This document shows positions 45,593 to 55,220 of a DNA stretch of 59,451 bases, in pieces (the stretch's first letter is position 1; every line of letters begins with the position of its first letter). The notes under the pieces are model-generated. The model made no database searches, had not been told where the DNA came from, and was given only the letters and a program-made list of their open reading frames with translations. A program made the translations under genes and the position numbers. The stretch comes from Eutrophocola sp964601805 (lineage in GTDB: Bacteria; Pseudomonadota; Gammaproteobacteria; Pseudomonadales; Pseudohongiellaceae). The DNA lies in assembly GCA_964601805.1 (NCBI GenBank), contig CAZROW010000007.1, positions 1 to 59,451 on the forward strand, read 5' to 3'.

Positions 45593-46555
45593 TTACGCAC
45601 CACTTTCTGTCAGTGTTTGTAATTGTGAATCACTGAGAGAAATAGTCGCGCATTGCATGATTTCCCTGAGCTGATCCATGGTCGTGGCGCTGGCGATGGG
45701 CGCCACGACACCCGGCTGTGCGATCAACCAGGCCAGGGCAACCTGCGACGGCCTGGCATTGAGTTCATCAGACACCTTGTCCAACGCTTCAAGAATGCGC
45801 ATGCCACGCTCATTGAGCATGCCCTGGACAAGTTGCGCCCTTGAGGATCCTTCCAGGTCGCTTTCCTTGCGGTACTTGCCGGTCAGAAAGCCACTGGCCA
45901 GTGAAAAATAGGTAAACACGCCGATGTCATTGGCAACACAGAAATCCTGCAGTTCGCCCTCATAATCCTCACGGTGGTAAAGATTGTAATGGGGCTGCAG
46001 GGCCACGTAGGGCGCCAGGTTGTTGTCGGCACTGACCTTGAGTGCCTGTTCCAACCTGTCCTTGCTGTAATTGGAGGCACCGATGAATCGCACCTTGCCT
46101 GCCTTCACGAGTTCATCATGGGCCGCCAGGGTTTCCTCCAGTGGTGTTTTCTCATCATCGATATGGGACATGTACAGGTCTATATAATCTGTCTTCAGGC
46201 GGCGCAATGAGTCCTCCACATGCTTCATGATGCTGTCCCTGCTCAATGAGGATTTACTCATGTCAAAGGGATCTTCCATGCTAATGCCGACCTTGGTGAC
46301 CAGGACAACATCTTCACGTGCCACATGGCCCCTTTGCAGCCAGTTGCCAATCACGGATTCTGACTCACCACCACTGCGGCCCGGGACCCAGGCAGAATAC
46401 ACATTGGCGGTATCAATCAGGTTGAAACCCTTGTCGACAAATTCATCAAGCAGTTCAAAGGAGCGGGCCTCGTCAGCGGTCCAGCCAAAGACATTGCCGC
46501 CAAAAGCCAGAGGCGCCACATTGAGTGTGGATTTTCCCAGTAATTTTTTCTGCAT
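45593..46555 (-). CDS. Aldo/keto reductase
   Basis: The 320-residue NADPH-dependent reductase has the AKR tetrad: Asp in LIDTANVYS, Tyr in the same segment, Lys in VLVTKVG and His in YMSHIDDEK. The SAS/TTM C-terminal cofactor segment is present. It resembles the AKR11/12-type group of general carbonyl reductases; no substrate can be named. It opens the minus-strand run that includes the DUF6152-fusion protein. Confidence 0.88.
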   Translation of the reverse strand: MQKKLLGKSTLNVAPLAFGGNVFGWTADEARSFELLDEFVDKGFNLIDTANVYSAWVPGRSGGESESVIGNWLQRGHVAREDVVLVTKVGISMEDPFDMSKSSLSRDSIMKHVEDSLRRLKTDYIDLYMSHIDDEKTPLEETLAAHDELVKAGKVRFIGASNYSKDRLEQALKVSADNNLAPYVALQPHYNLYHREDYEGELQDFCVANDIGVFTYFSLASGFLTGKYRKESDLEGSSRAQLVQGMLNERGMRILEALDKVSDELNARPSQVALAWLIAQPGVVAPIASATTMDQLREIMQCATISLSDSQLQTLTESGA

Positions 46556-46689
46556 GATCTCCCCGTGCTATAAATTCAGGTACTTTTGAACAAGCTGTGA
46601 CATTAGCATATTTTAAAAAAAAGCGTTCTAATAGGAATCAGTATCAAAACAAGACTTAATTAATTAAGCGTTACATCTGGGGGAAAAAC

Positions 46690-48057
46690 ATGAAACCCGT
46701 CATTCGACTCATTGCAGTTTTCACGCTGTCCATCCTGGCTGCAGTCCAGGCCATTGCCGCACCAACTGTCTACCCGACCGGCACAACCATTTACGATCCG
46801 GACAAGGCCTGGAACGGCTACAACGTCCTGTCCGTGCTTGATACACCGCTGGTCATCGTCATCGACATGAACGGTAATATTGTGAAGGAATGGGAAGGCT
46901 TCAACCTGTCACCGGGCGGCCCTGCCAGGGTCATCCCCGGCGGGCATGTCATCGGCACTGTCGGTGCCAATCCACCCCACCAGGAAGCCCTGGCCCTGGT
47001 ACAGCAGGATTTCGAAGGCAGGGAATCCTGGCGTTTTGATTCAGCCGAGGAAATCACCTTGCGCAGCGGCGAAACCGTGAACAGCGCACGTGTTCATCAT
47101 GACTGGCAACGCACCGATTATCCTGCCGGTTACTATTCACCAAATTTCACACCACTCCCCGAGGGTGCCAATACCCTGCTGCTGACCCACACCAATTACA
47201 ACGACGACAATGTCTCCAGCGTCACCCTGGAAGATGATCGGCTGATCGAGGTTGGGCCTGATGGAGACATTCTCTGGGAATGGCGCGCCGGCGACCATAT
47301 TGACGAATTCGGTTTCAGTGACGAGGCCCGCCAGACTATCCATGACGGCGTCGGCTACAGCCAGGGTCGGGGCAGCATGGACTGGTTCCATATCAACTCG
47401 GCTACCTACGTGGGACCCAATAAATGGTATGAAGACGGTGATGAGCGCTTCGCCCCGGAAAACGTCATCATCAGCAGTCGCCAGTCCAGTGTCATTGCCA
47501 TTATCAACCGTGACGGCAATGTCGTCTGGCAACTGGGCCCTGACTTCAGTGACACTCCGGAAGAGCAAGCCATAGGCCAGATCATCGGCCAGCATCATGC
47601 CCATTTCATCCCCCCTGGTCTGCCCGGTGCCGGCAATGTCATGATATTTGATAATGGCGGTTCCAGCGGCTACGGTGCGCCTGGTGCTTTGAGCGCCAGC
47701 GGTTCCGGCATCTATGGCCGTTCCAATTCCCGCATCCTGGAAATCGATCCGGTGACACTGGAAGTGGTCTGGCAATATCGTGCCGCCAATTTCTTCAGCA
47801 CCAATATCAGCGGCGCCCAGCGCCTGCCCAACGGCAACACGCTGATTACGGAAGGGGCTCCTGGTCGCGTATTTGAGGTAACCAGCGAGGGCGAGAATGC
47901 GTGGGAATACATGAACCCGCCCTCCCCCTACAGCCAGCGCGGTTCCAACTCGGTGTACCGTGCCTACCGCATTCCTTACGAGTGGATTCCGCAGTTGCGT
48001 CCACCTGTAGAGGAAGCCGCGGAAACACCGGCCCTGGGGAATTTTCAGTTACCCTGA
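46690..48057 (+). CDS. Arylsulfotransferase (ASST)-like beta-propeller protein
   Basis: The 455-residue exported protein (signal peptide ending AIA-AP) matches the ASST group, a six-bladed propeller that uses arylsulfate donors in pathogens. The repeated blades show VVWQLGPDF, VMIFDNGG, and the late RILEIDPVTLEVVWQY patterns. In marine bacteria such proteins may act on sulfated compounds, but the catalytic histidines were not individually located. A GGGGG ribosome site lies 6 bases before the ATG. It is divergent from the AKR gene. Confidence 0.8.
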   Translation: MKPVIRLIAVFTLSILAAVQAIAAPTVYPTGTTIYDPDKAWNGYNVLSVLDTPLVIVIDMNGNIVKEWEGFNLSPGGPARVIPGGHVIGTVGANPPHQEALALVQQDFEGRESWRFDSAEEITLRSGETVNSARVHHDWQRTDYPAGYYSPNFTPLPEGANTLLLTHTNYNDDNVSSVTLEDDRLIEVGPDGDILWEWRAGDHIDEFGFSDEARQTIHDGVGYSQGRGSMDWFHINSATYVGPNKWYEDGDERFAPENVIISSRQSSVIAIINRDGNVVWQLGPDFSDTPEEQAIGQIIGQHHAHFIPPGLPGAGNVMIFDNGGSSGYGAPGALSASGSGIYGRSNSRILEIDPVTLEVVWQYRAANFFSTNISGAQRLPNGNTLITEGAPGRVFEVTSEGENAWEYMNPPSPYSQRGSNSVYRAYRIPYEWIPQLRPPVEEAAETPALGNFQLP

Positions 48058-48072
48058 TTCATCACCACGGGA

Positions 48073-48349
48073 TGGGTAATCCGGCACGCTTTCATGAAGC
48101 GCCAGCTTCATGTGCCGGGAACGACCGCAATCTGTGATTGCGGGCTGGTACTGAATGGGGAGAATTCTAGGAAACTGGTCGAGGTAAGGGCAAAAATTGG
48201 TGGGTCTGGGTGGGTAAACCGGCACGCCTTTCATGAAGCGCCAGCTTCATGTGCCGGGAACGACCGCAATCTGTGATTGCGGGCTGGTACTGAATGGGGG
48301 GAATTCCAGGAAACTGGTCGAGGTAAGGGCAAAAATTGGTGGGTCTGGG
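48073..48349. repeat. Two 138/139-bp direct repeats ending in a tRNA-Ile 3' fragment
   Basis: Unit 1 (48073-48210) and unit 2 (48211-48349) differ at four positions (three substitutions and one inserted base). Each has a compound hairpin with outer arms CCGGCAC/GTGCCGG and inner arms ATGAAGC/GCTTCAT, then a perfect hairpin CCGCAATC-TGT-GATTGCGG. Each closes with about 16 bases identical to the 3' end of the neighbouring tRNA-Ile including CCA (48198-48213 and 48337-48352). No ORF runs through them. Confidence 0.88.
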
Positions 48350-48405
48350 TGGATTTGAACAACAGAACCGACCTCACCCCCTTTTTATAAAGAACAGGGG
48401 TGCTC
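48337..48405 (-). pseudogene. Broken copy of tRNA-Ile(GAT)
   Basis: On the minus strand this stretch shares 24 bases with the tRNA-Ile 3' end (through the T-loop) and two further blocks matching the variable region/anticodon stem and the D-stem side. The blocks are separated by short inserted sequences and the 5' half is missing. It cannot fold as a tRNA. It starts inside the end of repeat unit 2. Confidence 0.7.
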
Positions 48406-48458
48406 GATAACGAAATTATGGGGTTCTTTAGAAACTCGGGACCGATCTCAAAATGAAT

Positions 48459-48535
<77 letters not shown>

Positions 48536-48605
48536 AATTCATTTTGGGCATTTGAGGCCTGGTTAATCCTAGTTTGTTCAACCCGGCCCCAAAATGAGAA
48601 GGCGC

Positions 48606-48633
48606 ATTATACTGATTACACAAAGTCAAACAA
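48606..48633 (-). promoter_or_regulatory. Promoter of tRNA-Ile(GAT), GC-rich discriminator
   Basis: On the minus strand TTGTTT (48633-48628) and TATAAT (48611-48606) are separated by 16 bases and followed by GCGCC. A perfect -10 and a GC-rich discriminator are typical of stringently controlled stable-RNA promoters. It lies about 70 bases upstream of the tRNA. A CATTTTGGG/CCCAAAATG inverted repeat lies between promoter and tRNA (48539-48597). Confidence 0.7.
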
Positions 48634-48637
48634 GCCC

Positions 48638-49273
48638 TTAAGCCCTCGCCTGTTTCGGCGGAAAAAAGGTGAATTTGCGGACTGCCTGGCTGTTTTTGCG
48701 CAGAACACGGTAGCTCAGCAATACAAGGACCAGCCCACCATAGAGTACTGCGTCGAAATAGCTTGAGCGCACGATCCAGATCACGTGCAAACAGGCCAGG
48801 ATGGCGCAGGCATAGGTCAGCCTGTGCAGGCGTTTCCAGTTACGCCCCAGTTTGCGTTGTGCGGCATTGAAAGACGTGGCTGCCAGGGGGGTCAACAGGA
48901 CGAACGCGGAAAAGCCGATAGTGATATAGGGGCGTTCAGCAATCTCCCGGCCAATGGCGGAAAAATCCCAGCCCAGCAGGAACCAGAGAAAGACCACCAG
49001 GTGCAGGCAGACATAAAAGTAGGCATACAGGCCAATCATGCGCCGAAAACGGAACAGGCTGGGCATGTTAAGCAGGTAACGCAACGGCGTAATGGCCAGG
49101 GAGGCTATCAGCAGGCGTATCGCCCATTCCCCCGTCTGCAGAGACAGGTATTGCGCCGGATCGGGGCCCAGCAGGTTCTCACCACCCGTGAAAGCCAGGT
49201 AGACGCCATAGATGAGGTAGGCCGCCGGTAACAGGCAGAGGAGGAAGATGGTGGGTTTGACGACGAATTTCAC
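48638..49273 (-). CDS. msrQ: Protein-methionine-sulfoxide reductase haem-binding subunit MsrQ
   Basis: The 211-residue membrane protein has about six membrane helices with the conserved histidines of the ferric-reductase-like haem-binding fold (FYVCLHLVVF and RLHRLTYACAILACLHVIW). It feeds quinol electrons to MsrP. A GTG at 49273 is chosen as start because upstream codons are encoded by the octamer array and are not conserved. It lies 198 bases downstream of msrP, with the octamer element filling the gap. Confidence 0.9.
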   Translation of the reverse strand: MKFVVKPTIFLLCLLPAAYLIYGVYLAFTGGENLLGPDPAQYLSLQTGEWAIRLLIASLAITPLRYLLNMPSLFRFRRMIGLYAYFYVCLHLVVFLWFLLGWDFSAIGREIAERPYITIGFSAFVLLTPLAATSFNAAQRKLGRNWKRLHRLTYACAILACLHVIWIVRSSYFDAVLYGGLVLVLLSYRVLRKNSQAVRKFTFFPPKQARA

Positions 49274-49278
49274 AATAT

Positions 49279-49467
49279 CGATAAAGCGATAAAACGATAA
49301 AACGATAAAGGAAAAAAAGAGCCGATACCCAGTACACATGCACTTAGTTGGCTATATCTGTAGTTAGGTAATCCCCCGCATGGGGTACCCGTAATACAAT
49401 AATTTACTGCGTGATCAGTCAAACCTGAGCAACCCTTTTATCGCTTTATCGTTTTATCCCTTTATCG
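49279..49467. repeat. Element bounded by inverted octamer arrays, msrP-msrQ spacer
   Basis: Four tandem copies of CGATAAAR (49279-49310) face four copies of the complementary YTTTATCG (49436-49467), one of which has a CC end. They flank a 125-base core. The element fills nearly the whole spacer: the right array starts 5 bases after the msrP stop and the left array ends 6 bases before the proposed msrQ start. Confidence 0.8.
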
Positions 49468-49471
49468 TCTT

Positions 49472-50527
<1,056 letters not shown>

Positions 50528-50662
50528 GGTGTTTTCTCTCTGCTTGCTTCGCTTTTATTTGAATGGCTAGAGCTTATGCATGACCAGTCCTGGTGTGTAT
50601 GGTCGCTGCGGGGAATTGCTCCCTTTATACCGATTATGACCGGCATAATGCAAAAAGTTTCC

Positions 50663-51613
50663 TTAAAGCCCCTGTTTATGGCTTGCATCGGTCTCCCCGG
50701 CGCTGTCATCTTCTTCCTGCCCCACTTCGTCACTGTTGGCCGCCTCCTGGTCCGTTGCCGGCCTGAAAGAGGCAAAGGTGGGAGACTTGAGAAACTTTTC
50801 CCGCCGTACATAGATGGCCCTGGCCGGCCCTGACAAGGCATAGGTGATGGCCATGGCGAACAGGACGATCGGGGGATCCCACGAAATCACCACAAACATC
50901 AGCACCACCAGGATCATCATGATGAACGGCACCCGGTTTTTCATGTCCAGGTCCTTGAAGCTGTAATACCGGATATTCACGACCATCAGTGCCCCGGCTG
51001 CAAAGGTCACCACGGCAGCCAGCAAGGCAATAAATCCTGTCGGATCAACCTGGTTTTCGAAAAGTGCCCAGACCATGAACACCACCAGGCCGGCAGCCGA
51101 GGGACTAGCCAGGCCGACAAAGAAACGCTTGTCCTGGGTACCCAGCTGTACGTTGAAACGGGCAAGCCTCAGGGCAGCACAGGCCACGTAGATAAAGCAG
51201 ACTGTCCATCCGGCCTTGCCCAGGGTTGATAGCGACCAGCTGAAACAGATCAGGGCCGGTGCCACGCCAAAGGCTATGAGGTCAGACAGCGAATCATACT
51301 GTGCGCCAAAAGCGCTCTGGGTATTGGTGAGCCTGGCAACCCGGCCATCAAGGCCGTCCAGGAACATGGCCACGATTATGGCCACACAGGCATGCCGGAA
51401 ATCACCGCCCATGCCGGCGATAACAGCATAGAAACCGGCGAACATGGCACCCGTGGTGAGCAGGTTGGGTAACAGGTAGATTCCGCGCCGGCGTACCTTG
51501 CGCCCGCCCTCCGAAACAACTTCTTCATGGTCATCAATCAGAAGGATGGATTCACTGGCGTCTTCAGCCTCGTTTCCCTCGTTGGCTTTATCGCTGCCTG
51601 CGTCGTCACTCAT
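50663..51613 (-). CDS. pssA: CDP-diacylglycerol--serine O-phosphatidyltransferase
   Basis: The 316-residue membrane enzyme makes phosphatidylserine, the precursor of phosphatidylethanolamine. The CDP-alcohol phosphotransferase motif (DGLDGRVARLTNT, with later conserved G and two D residues in FGAQYDSLSD) is complete. It has about seven membrane helices, and both ends carry acidic, low-complexity extensions of 35-40 residues that the core family lacks. It is divergent from ilvC and codirectional with msrP, 136 bases away. Confidence 0.94.
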   Translation of the reverse strand: MSDDAGSDKANEGNEAEDASESILLIDDHEEVVSEGGRKVRRRGIYLLPNLLTTGAMFAGFYAVIAGMGGDFRHACVAIIVAMFLDGLDGRVARLTNTQSAFGAQYDSLSDLIAFGVAPALICFSWSLSTLGKAGWTVCFIYVACAALRLARFNVQLGTQDKRFFVGLASPSAAGLVVFMVWALFENQVDPTGFIALLAAVVTFAAGALMVVNIRYYSFKDLDMKNRVPFIMMILVVLMFVVISWDPPIVLFAMAITYALSGPARAIYVRREKFLKSPTFASFRPATDQEAANSDEVGQEEDDSAGETDASHKQGL

Positions 51614-51865
51614 GGTGTAAAACCTGATTTTATGCCTGGGTCGGCGATTATACGCCCTTCAGCCGGCAAATTCTGCGACCTGGCATATTGCCCTGAATGC
51701 AGGAAATCACTGGCCTGCAACTGCCCCGGTTGCTGACACCCCGAATTACACGGGTAATTAGGGAGATATATTAGACCAAAGAGGCATTTTTGCTTAATAT
51801 TGCCGCCCTGATTAATCACCCCGGCCCCAAAACAGCCGGATAACAATGAAAACCCGGAGTCATCA

Positions 51866-53338
51866 ATGAATTATTTCAACACCCTTCCCCTGCGTTTACA
51901 GCTAGAAGAGCTCGGGAAGTGTCGCTTCATGGATTCTTCCGAATTCGCGGGCGGTGTGGACAAACTGAAAGGCAAGAAGGTCGTTATCCTGGGATGCGGC
52001 GCACAGGGCCTGAACCAGGGCCTGAACATGCGTGACAGCGGACTGGATATTTCCTATGCCCTGCGCGAGGCCGCCATCAAGGAAAAACGGCAGTCCTGGG
52101 TCAATGCCACGGACAACAGTTTCAATGTCGGCACGTTTGAAGAGCTGGTTCCCACGGCAGACCTGGTCCTGAACCTGACGCCGGACAAGCAGCATACCCC
52201 GGTCATCGAAAAGGTCATGCCGCTGATGAAAAAAGGCGCCTGCCTGGCCTACTCCCACGGTTTCAACATTGTTGAAGAAGGCATGCAGATTCGCGATGAC
52301 CTGACTGTCATCATGGTCGCTCCCAAGTGCCCGGGCACAGAGGTCAGGGAAGAGTACAAGCGCGGCTTTGGTGTGCCGACCCTGATTGCGGTACACCGTG
52401 AAAATGATCCCAATGGTGATGGCCTCGAGATTGCCAAGGCCTACGCTGCGGCGACTGGCGGTCATCGCGCCGGTGTCCTGGAATCCTCATTTATTGCCGA
52501 GGTGAAATCCGATCTCATGGGCGAGCAGACCATCCTGTGTGGCATGCTCCAGGCCGGCTCGATCCTGGCTTATGAAAAGATGGTTGAAAAAGGCGTTGAT
52601 TCTGCCTACGCCTCCAAGCTGATCCAGTATGGCTGGGAGACCGTTTCAGAAGGCCTGAAACAGGGCGGTATCACCAACATGATGGACCGTCTGTCCAACC
52701 CGGCCAAGATCAAGGCCTTCAGGGTGAGCGAAACCTTGAAGGATATATTGCGTCCCCTGTTTGAAAAACACATGGACGACATCATGGAAGGCAAATTTTC
52801 AGCCGGCATGATGGAAGACTGGGCCAATGATGATGCCAAGCTGCTGGGCTGGCGCGAAGACACCGGCAAGACCGCCTTTGAGCAGTCTTCCACTGACGGG
52901 GCTCCCGACATCAGCGAGCAGGAATACTATGACCACGGCATTCTCATGGCCGCCATGATCAAGGCCGGTGTTGAATTGTGTTTTGAAACCCTGACGGCTG
53001 CCGGTGTCATCGCCGAGTCTGCCTACTACGAGTCACTGCATGAAGTGCCGCTGATTGCCAACCTGATTGGCCGCAAGAAGCTGTATGAAATGAATGCCGT
53101 CATCTCCGATACCGCTGAATACGGCTGCTACCTCTTCTCCCATGCTGCAGTACCCATGCTGGAAGAATTCATGAAAGAAGTCGACACGGACATCATTGGC
53201 AAGGGTATCGACAGCGTGGATAACGGCGTTGATGACCGTGAACTGATCGAGGTCAACGCGGCAATCCGCAACCACCCTATCGAAGACGTGGGCAGGGTGC
53301 TGCGAGGCCACATGACGGCAATGAAGAAAGTCATTTAA
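51866..53338 (+). CDS. ilvC: Ketol-acid reductoisomerase, class II (long form)
   Basis: The 490-residue enzyme converts acetolactate or acetohydroxybutyrate to dihydroxy acids in valine, leucine and isoleucine synthesis. The NADPH loop GCGAQGLNQG is at about 45-54, and the duplicated knotted C-terminal domains (SSFIAEVKSDLMGEQ and the second copy after about 360) mark the long class II form. It closely resembles the enterobacterial enzyme. GGAG precedes the ATG by 7 bases. It points opposite to ilvIH and pssA, with a shared terminator downstream. Confidence 0.97.
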   Translation: MNYFNTLPLRLQLEELGKCRFMDSSEFAGGVDKLKGKKVVILGCGAQGLNQGLNMRDSGLDISYALREAAIKEKRQSWVNATDNSFNVGTFEELVPTADLVLNLTPDKQHTPVIEKVMPLMKKGACLAYSHGFNIVEEGMQIRDDLTVIMVAPKCPGTEVREEYKRGFGVPTLIAVHRENDPNGDGLEIAKAYAAATGGHRAGVLESSFIAEVKSDLMGEQTILCGMLQAGSILAYEKMVEKGVDSAYASKLIQYGWETVSEGLKQGGITNMMDRLSNPAKIKAFRVSETLKDILRPLFEKHMDDIMEGKFSAGMMEDWANDDAKLLGWREDTGKTAFEQSSTDGAPDISEQEYYDHGILMAAMIKAGVELCFETLTAAGVIAESAYYESLHEVPLIANLIGRKKLYEMNAVISDTAEYGCYLFSHAAVPMLEEFMKEVDTDIIGKGIDSVDNGVDDRELIEVNAAIRNHPIEDVGRVLRGHMTAMKKVI

Positions 53339-53356
53339 TCACGCGACAAACTGTCA

Positions 53357-53390
53357 TAAAAAAAAGCCGGGCGATGCCCGGCTTTTTTTT
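53357..53390. terminator. Bidirectional terminator between ilvC and the beta-barrel gene
   Basis: AGCCGGGC-GAT-GCCCGGCT is flanked by A-runs on the left and T-runs on the right, so it can end transcription from both strands. It lies about 20 bases after ilvC and about 20 bases after the convergent outer-membrane gene. Confidence 0.92.
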
Positions 53391-53410
53391 CACCTGGTTT
53401 CAGGCGAAAT

Positions 53411-54196
53411 CTAGAATGCGTAACGCAGTCCAATGTCGACAAGGTTTGACTCATTATTGATGTCAAAGCGAGCAGGCAGCAATGATGCATTCAGGGAAAC
53501 TTCATCAGCATCCCGGAAGCGATAGCTGGCAAATGCCGCAAGATTGTCACTGAAATCGTAGCTTGCACCGAGAATCAACTGGTAGACGAAGGAATTGTCG
53601 TCATCAGAAATCACGCCTACATCCGAAGGGCTGAACTCTACTTCAGTTTCGGCAGTGCCTATACCAATGCCGACATAGGGAGTCAGCGCTGAATCAAGAT
53701 TGAAGTCATAGTAGGCATTCAACATGAGCGTAGAAGTTTCAAGCTCCCCACGACCAGCCGCAACCAGGTTTGCCGTGCTGACACCCAGGTCACCCACATT
53801 GCCAGAGATCAGTACACCGGCATCAATACCAGACAGGTCAATTCCTGCAGCATTGACACCCTGGTGGCTGTCCACGTCGGCATCGGAGTTGGCATATTCA
53901 ACTTCAAAACGGTAATTATCCATGGTCATGCCGACAGCCAGGCTGAAGGACATACCATCATCGTAATCGGTATTCCATGACACCGGGCTGCCCGCGGCAA
54001 TGTTCAGGGGTGGATTCACGCCGGTGACGGTACCGGTGGTGAAGTCAGAAGTAAAAGTACCGTTGTTGGACGTATCATCCTGGTAGTTTCTTCCAACTGA
54101 GCCAGAAACATAAAAAGATTGGGAAAATGCTGGCAGTGAAAGTGCAAAAAGTGTTTTGGCGATAACAGCTTTAATGATAGTTCTTGAGTAGTTCAT
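53411..54196 (-). CDS. Outer membrane beta-barrel protein (OmpA/Opa-like)
   Basis: The 261-residue exported protein (signal ending AFS-QS) has eight or so amphipathic strands with alternating aromatic residues and ends in LRYAF, the barrel-insertion signal. Loops are acidic and Asn/Gly-rich (about 35-80 and 105-150), as in surface-exposed OMP_b-brl domains. Function is unknown; adhesion or small-molecule passage are possible. It lies between ilvC (convergent) and the REP cluster. Confidence 0.82.
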   Translation of the reverse strand: MNYSRTIIKAVIAKTLFALSLPAFSQSFYVSGSVGRNYQDDTSNNGTFTSDFTTGTVTGVNPPLNIAAGSPVSWNTDYDDGMSFSLAVGMTMDNYRFEVEYANSDADVDSHQGVNAAGIDLSGIDAGVLISGNVGDLGVSTANLVAAGRGELETSTLMLNAYYDFNLDSALTPYVGIGIGTAETEVEFSPSDVGVISDDDNSFVYQLILGASYDFSDNLAAFASYRFRDADEVSLNASLLPARFDINNESNLVDIGLRYAF

Positions 54197-54445
54197 TTAT
54201 TTCTCCTCATATTAAAAGCAAGAGAAGTTACGCAAGAGTTTCACTGGCGGATGAGAATAAAATAATATTTTTTTAATTATTTCAACAGCTTAAACAGGGT
54301 TAAAGTGCCCCAGTGTTGATACGCTGGAAAACGTACAACGGTTCATAGATAAAAATGAAACTGTTAATTGGTTCAAACTATGAAGTCACAAGACGACAAA
54401 GATGGAGCGCGTTTTGCCTGCCAGGGAAGTAAAGGAACAGGTTTA
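54197..54445. other. AT-rich upstream region of the beta-barrel gene
   Basis: This 249-base stretch contains no ORF of note. It has a run rich in A and T near 54259-54285 that could carry the promoter of the beta-barrel gene, but no confident -35/-10 pair was set. It continues into the REP cluster. Confidence 0.4.
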
Positions 54446-54717
54446 GTAGGCCGGCATTAGCGAAGCGTTTGCCGACAAAAATTTCACATGAGGTAAATTC
54501 ACACGTCGGGAAACGACGCTTCGCGTCTATCCCGACCTACAAATGTGGTCTCTTCGTTGTTTTGGTAGGCCGGAAAAGCGGAGCGTCACCCGGCATGGCG
54601 ACCAAAGGTCGCCTGGTTTGGATGATAATGATGACGATGCTTGGGATGCCCTGCGGACACCTTGCCGGATGACGGCGCTTTGCGCCTTTTATGCCCCAGA
54701 GGGTACTTCCGGCCTAC
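54446..54717. repeat. Cluster of four REP-like palindromes in alternating orientation
   Basis: GTAGGCCGG or GTAGGTCGG heads occur at 54446-54476 (+), 54505-54540 (-), 54565-54594 (+) and 54664-54717 (-). Each encloses a palindrome with a GCG/CGC-rich tip and closes with CCGGC or CCGAC. The alternating order is that of bacterial interspersed mosaic elements. A GGCGACC-AAA-GGTCGCC hairpin lies at 54597-54613. No RAYT transposase gene is present in the window. Confidence 0.8.
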
Positions 54718-54727
54718 GATACTTCTT

Positions 54728-55219
54728 TCAGAGACTCAGAATCTTCTCACCCCTGGCCACACCAGACACCCCGGTCCTGGCCACTTCGAGAATCGTGGTG
54801 CCTTGCAGGGCCTGGATGAAGCCGTCCAGCTTTTCGCTGGTGCCGGTGAGCTGGATTGTGTACATGGTCGGTGTTACATCGACCACGTCTCCGCGAAAGA
54901 TATCCGCGACACGTTTCACTTCGGCCCGCTGAGCCCCCGTGGCCTTGACCTTGATGAGCATCAGTTCACGCTCGATGTGACTGCCTTCGGTCAGGTCTAC
55001 CAGCTTGGCCACATCAACCACCTTGTTCAGGTGCTTGATGATCTGTTCGATCTTGCGATCATCGCCAATCGTCGTCAATGTCAGGCGCGACAGGGTCGGA
55101 TCCTCTGTCGGTGCTACCGTCAGGGAATTGATGTTATAGCTGCGCTGTGAAAACAGGCCGACTACACGAGACAGGGCACCCGGCTGGTTTTCCATCAGAA
55201 TAGATACGATGCGTCTCAT
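54728..55219 (-). CDS. ilvH: Acetolactate synthase small (regulatory) subunit
   Basis: The 163-residue subunit binds valine through an N-terminal ACT domain (MENQPGALSRVVGLFSQR, about 8-25) and activates IlvI. A second ACT-like C-terminal part follows from about 80. It starts one base from the ilvI stop codon, so the pair is cotranscribed. The REP cluster lies right after its stop codon. Confidence 0.96.
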   Translation of the reverse strand: MRRIVSILMENQPGALSRVVGLFSQRSYNINSLTVAPTEDPTLSRLTLTTIGDDRKIEQIIKHLNKVVDVAKLVDLTEGSHIERELMLIKVKATGAQRAEVKRVADIFRGDVVDVTPTMYTIQLTGTSEKLDGFIQALQGTTILEVARTGVSGVARGEKILSL

Positions 55220-55220
55220 G

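Noticed and set aside
46660..46675. TTAATTAATTAA palindrome upstream of the arylsulfotransferase-like gene.
   Set aside because: Such AT palindromes are frequent in AT-rich promoters by chance.
48073..48349. The direct repeats as a CRISPR array or integron attC array.
   Set aside because: There are only two units of about 138 bp without spacers, and no attC-type core sites (GTTRRRY) flank the hairpins.
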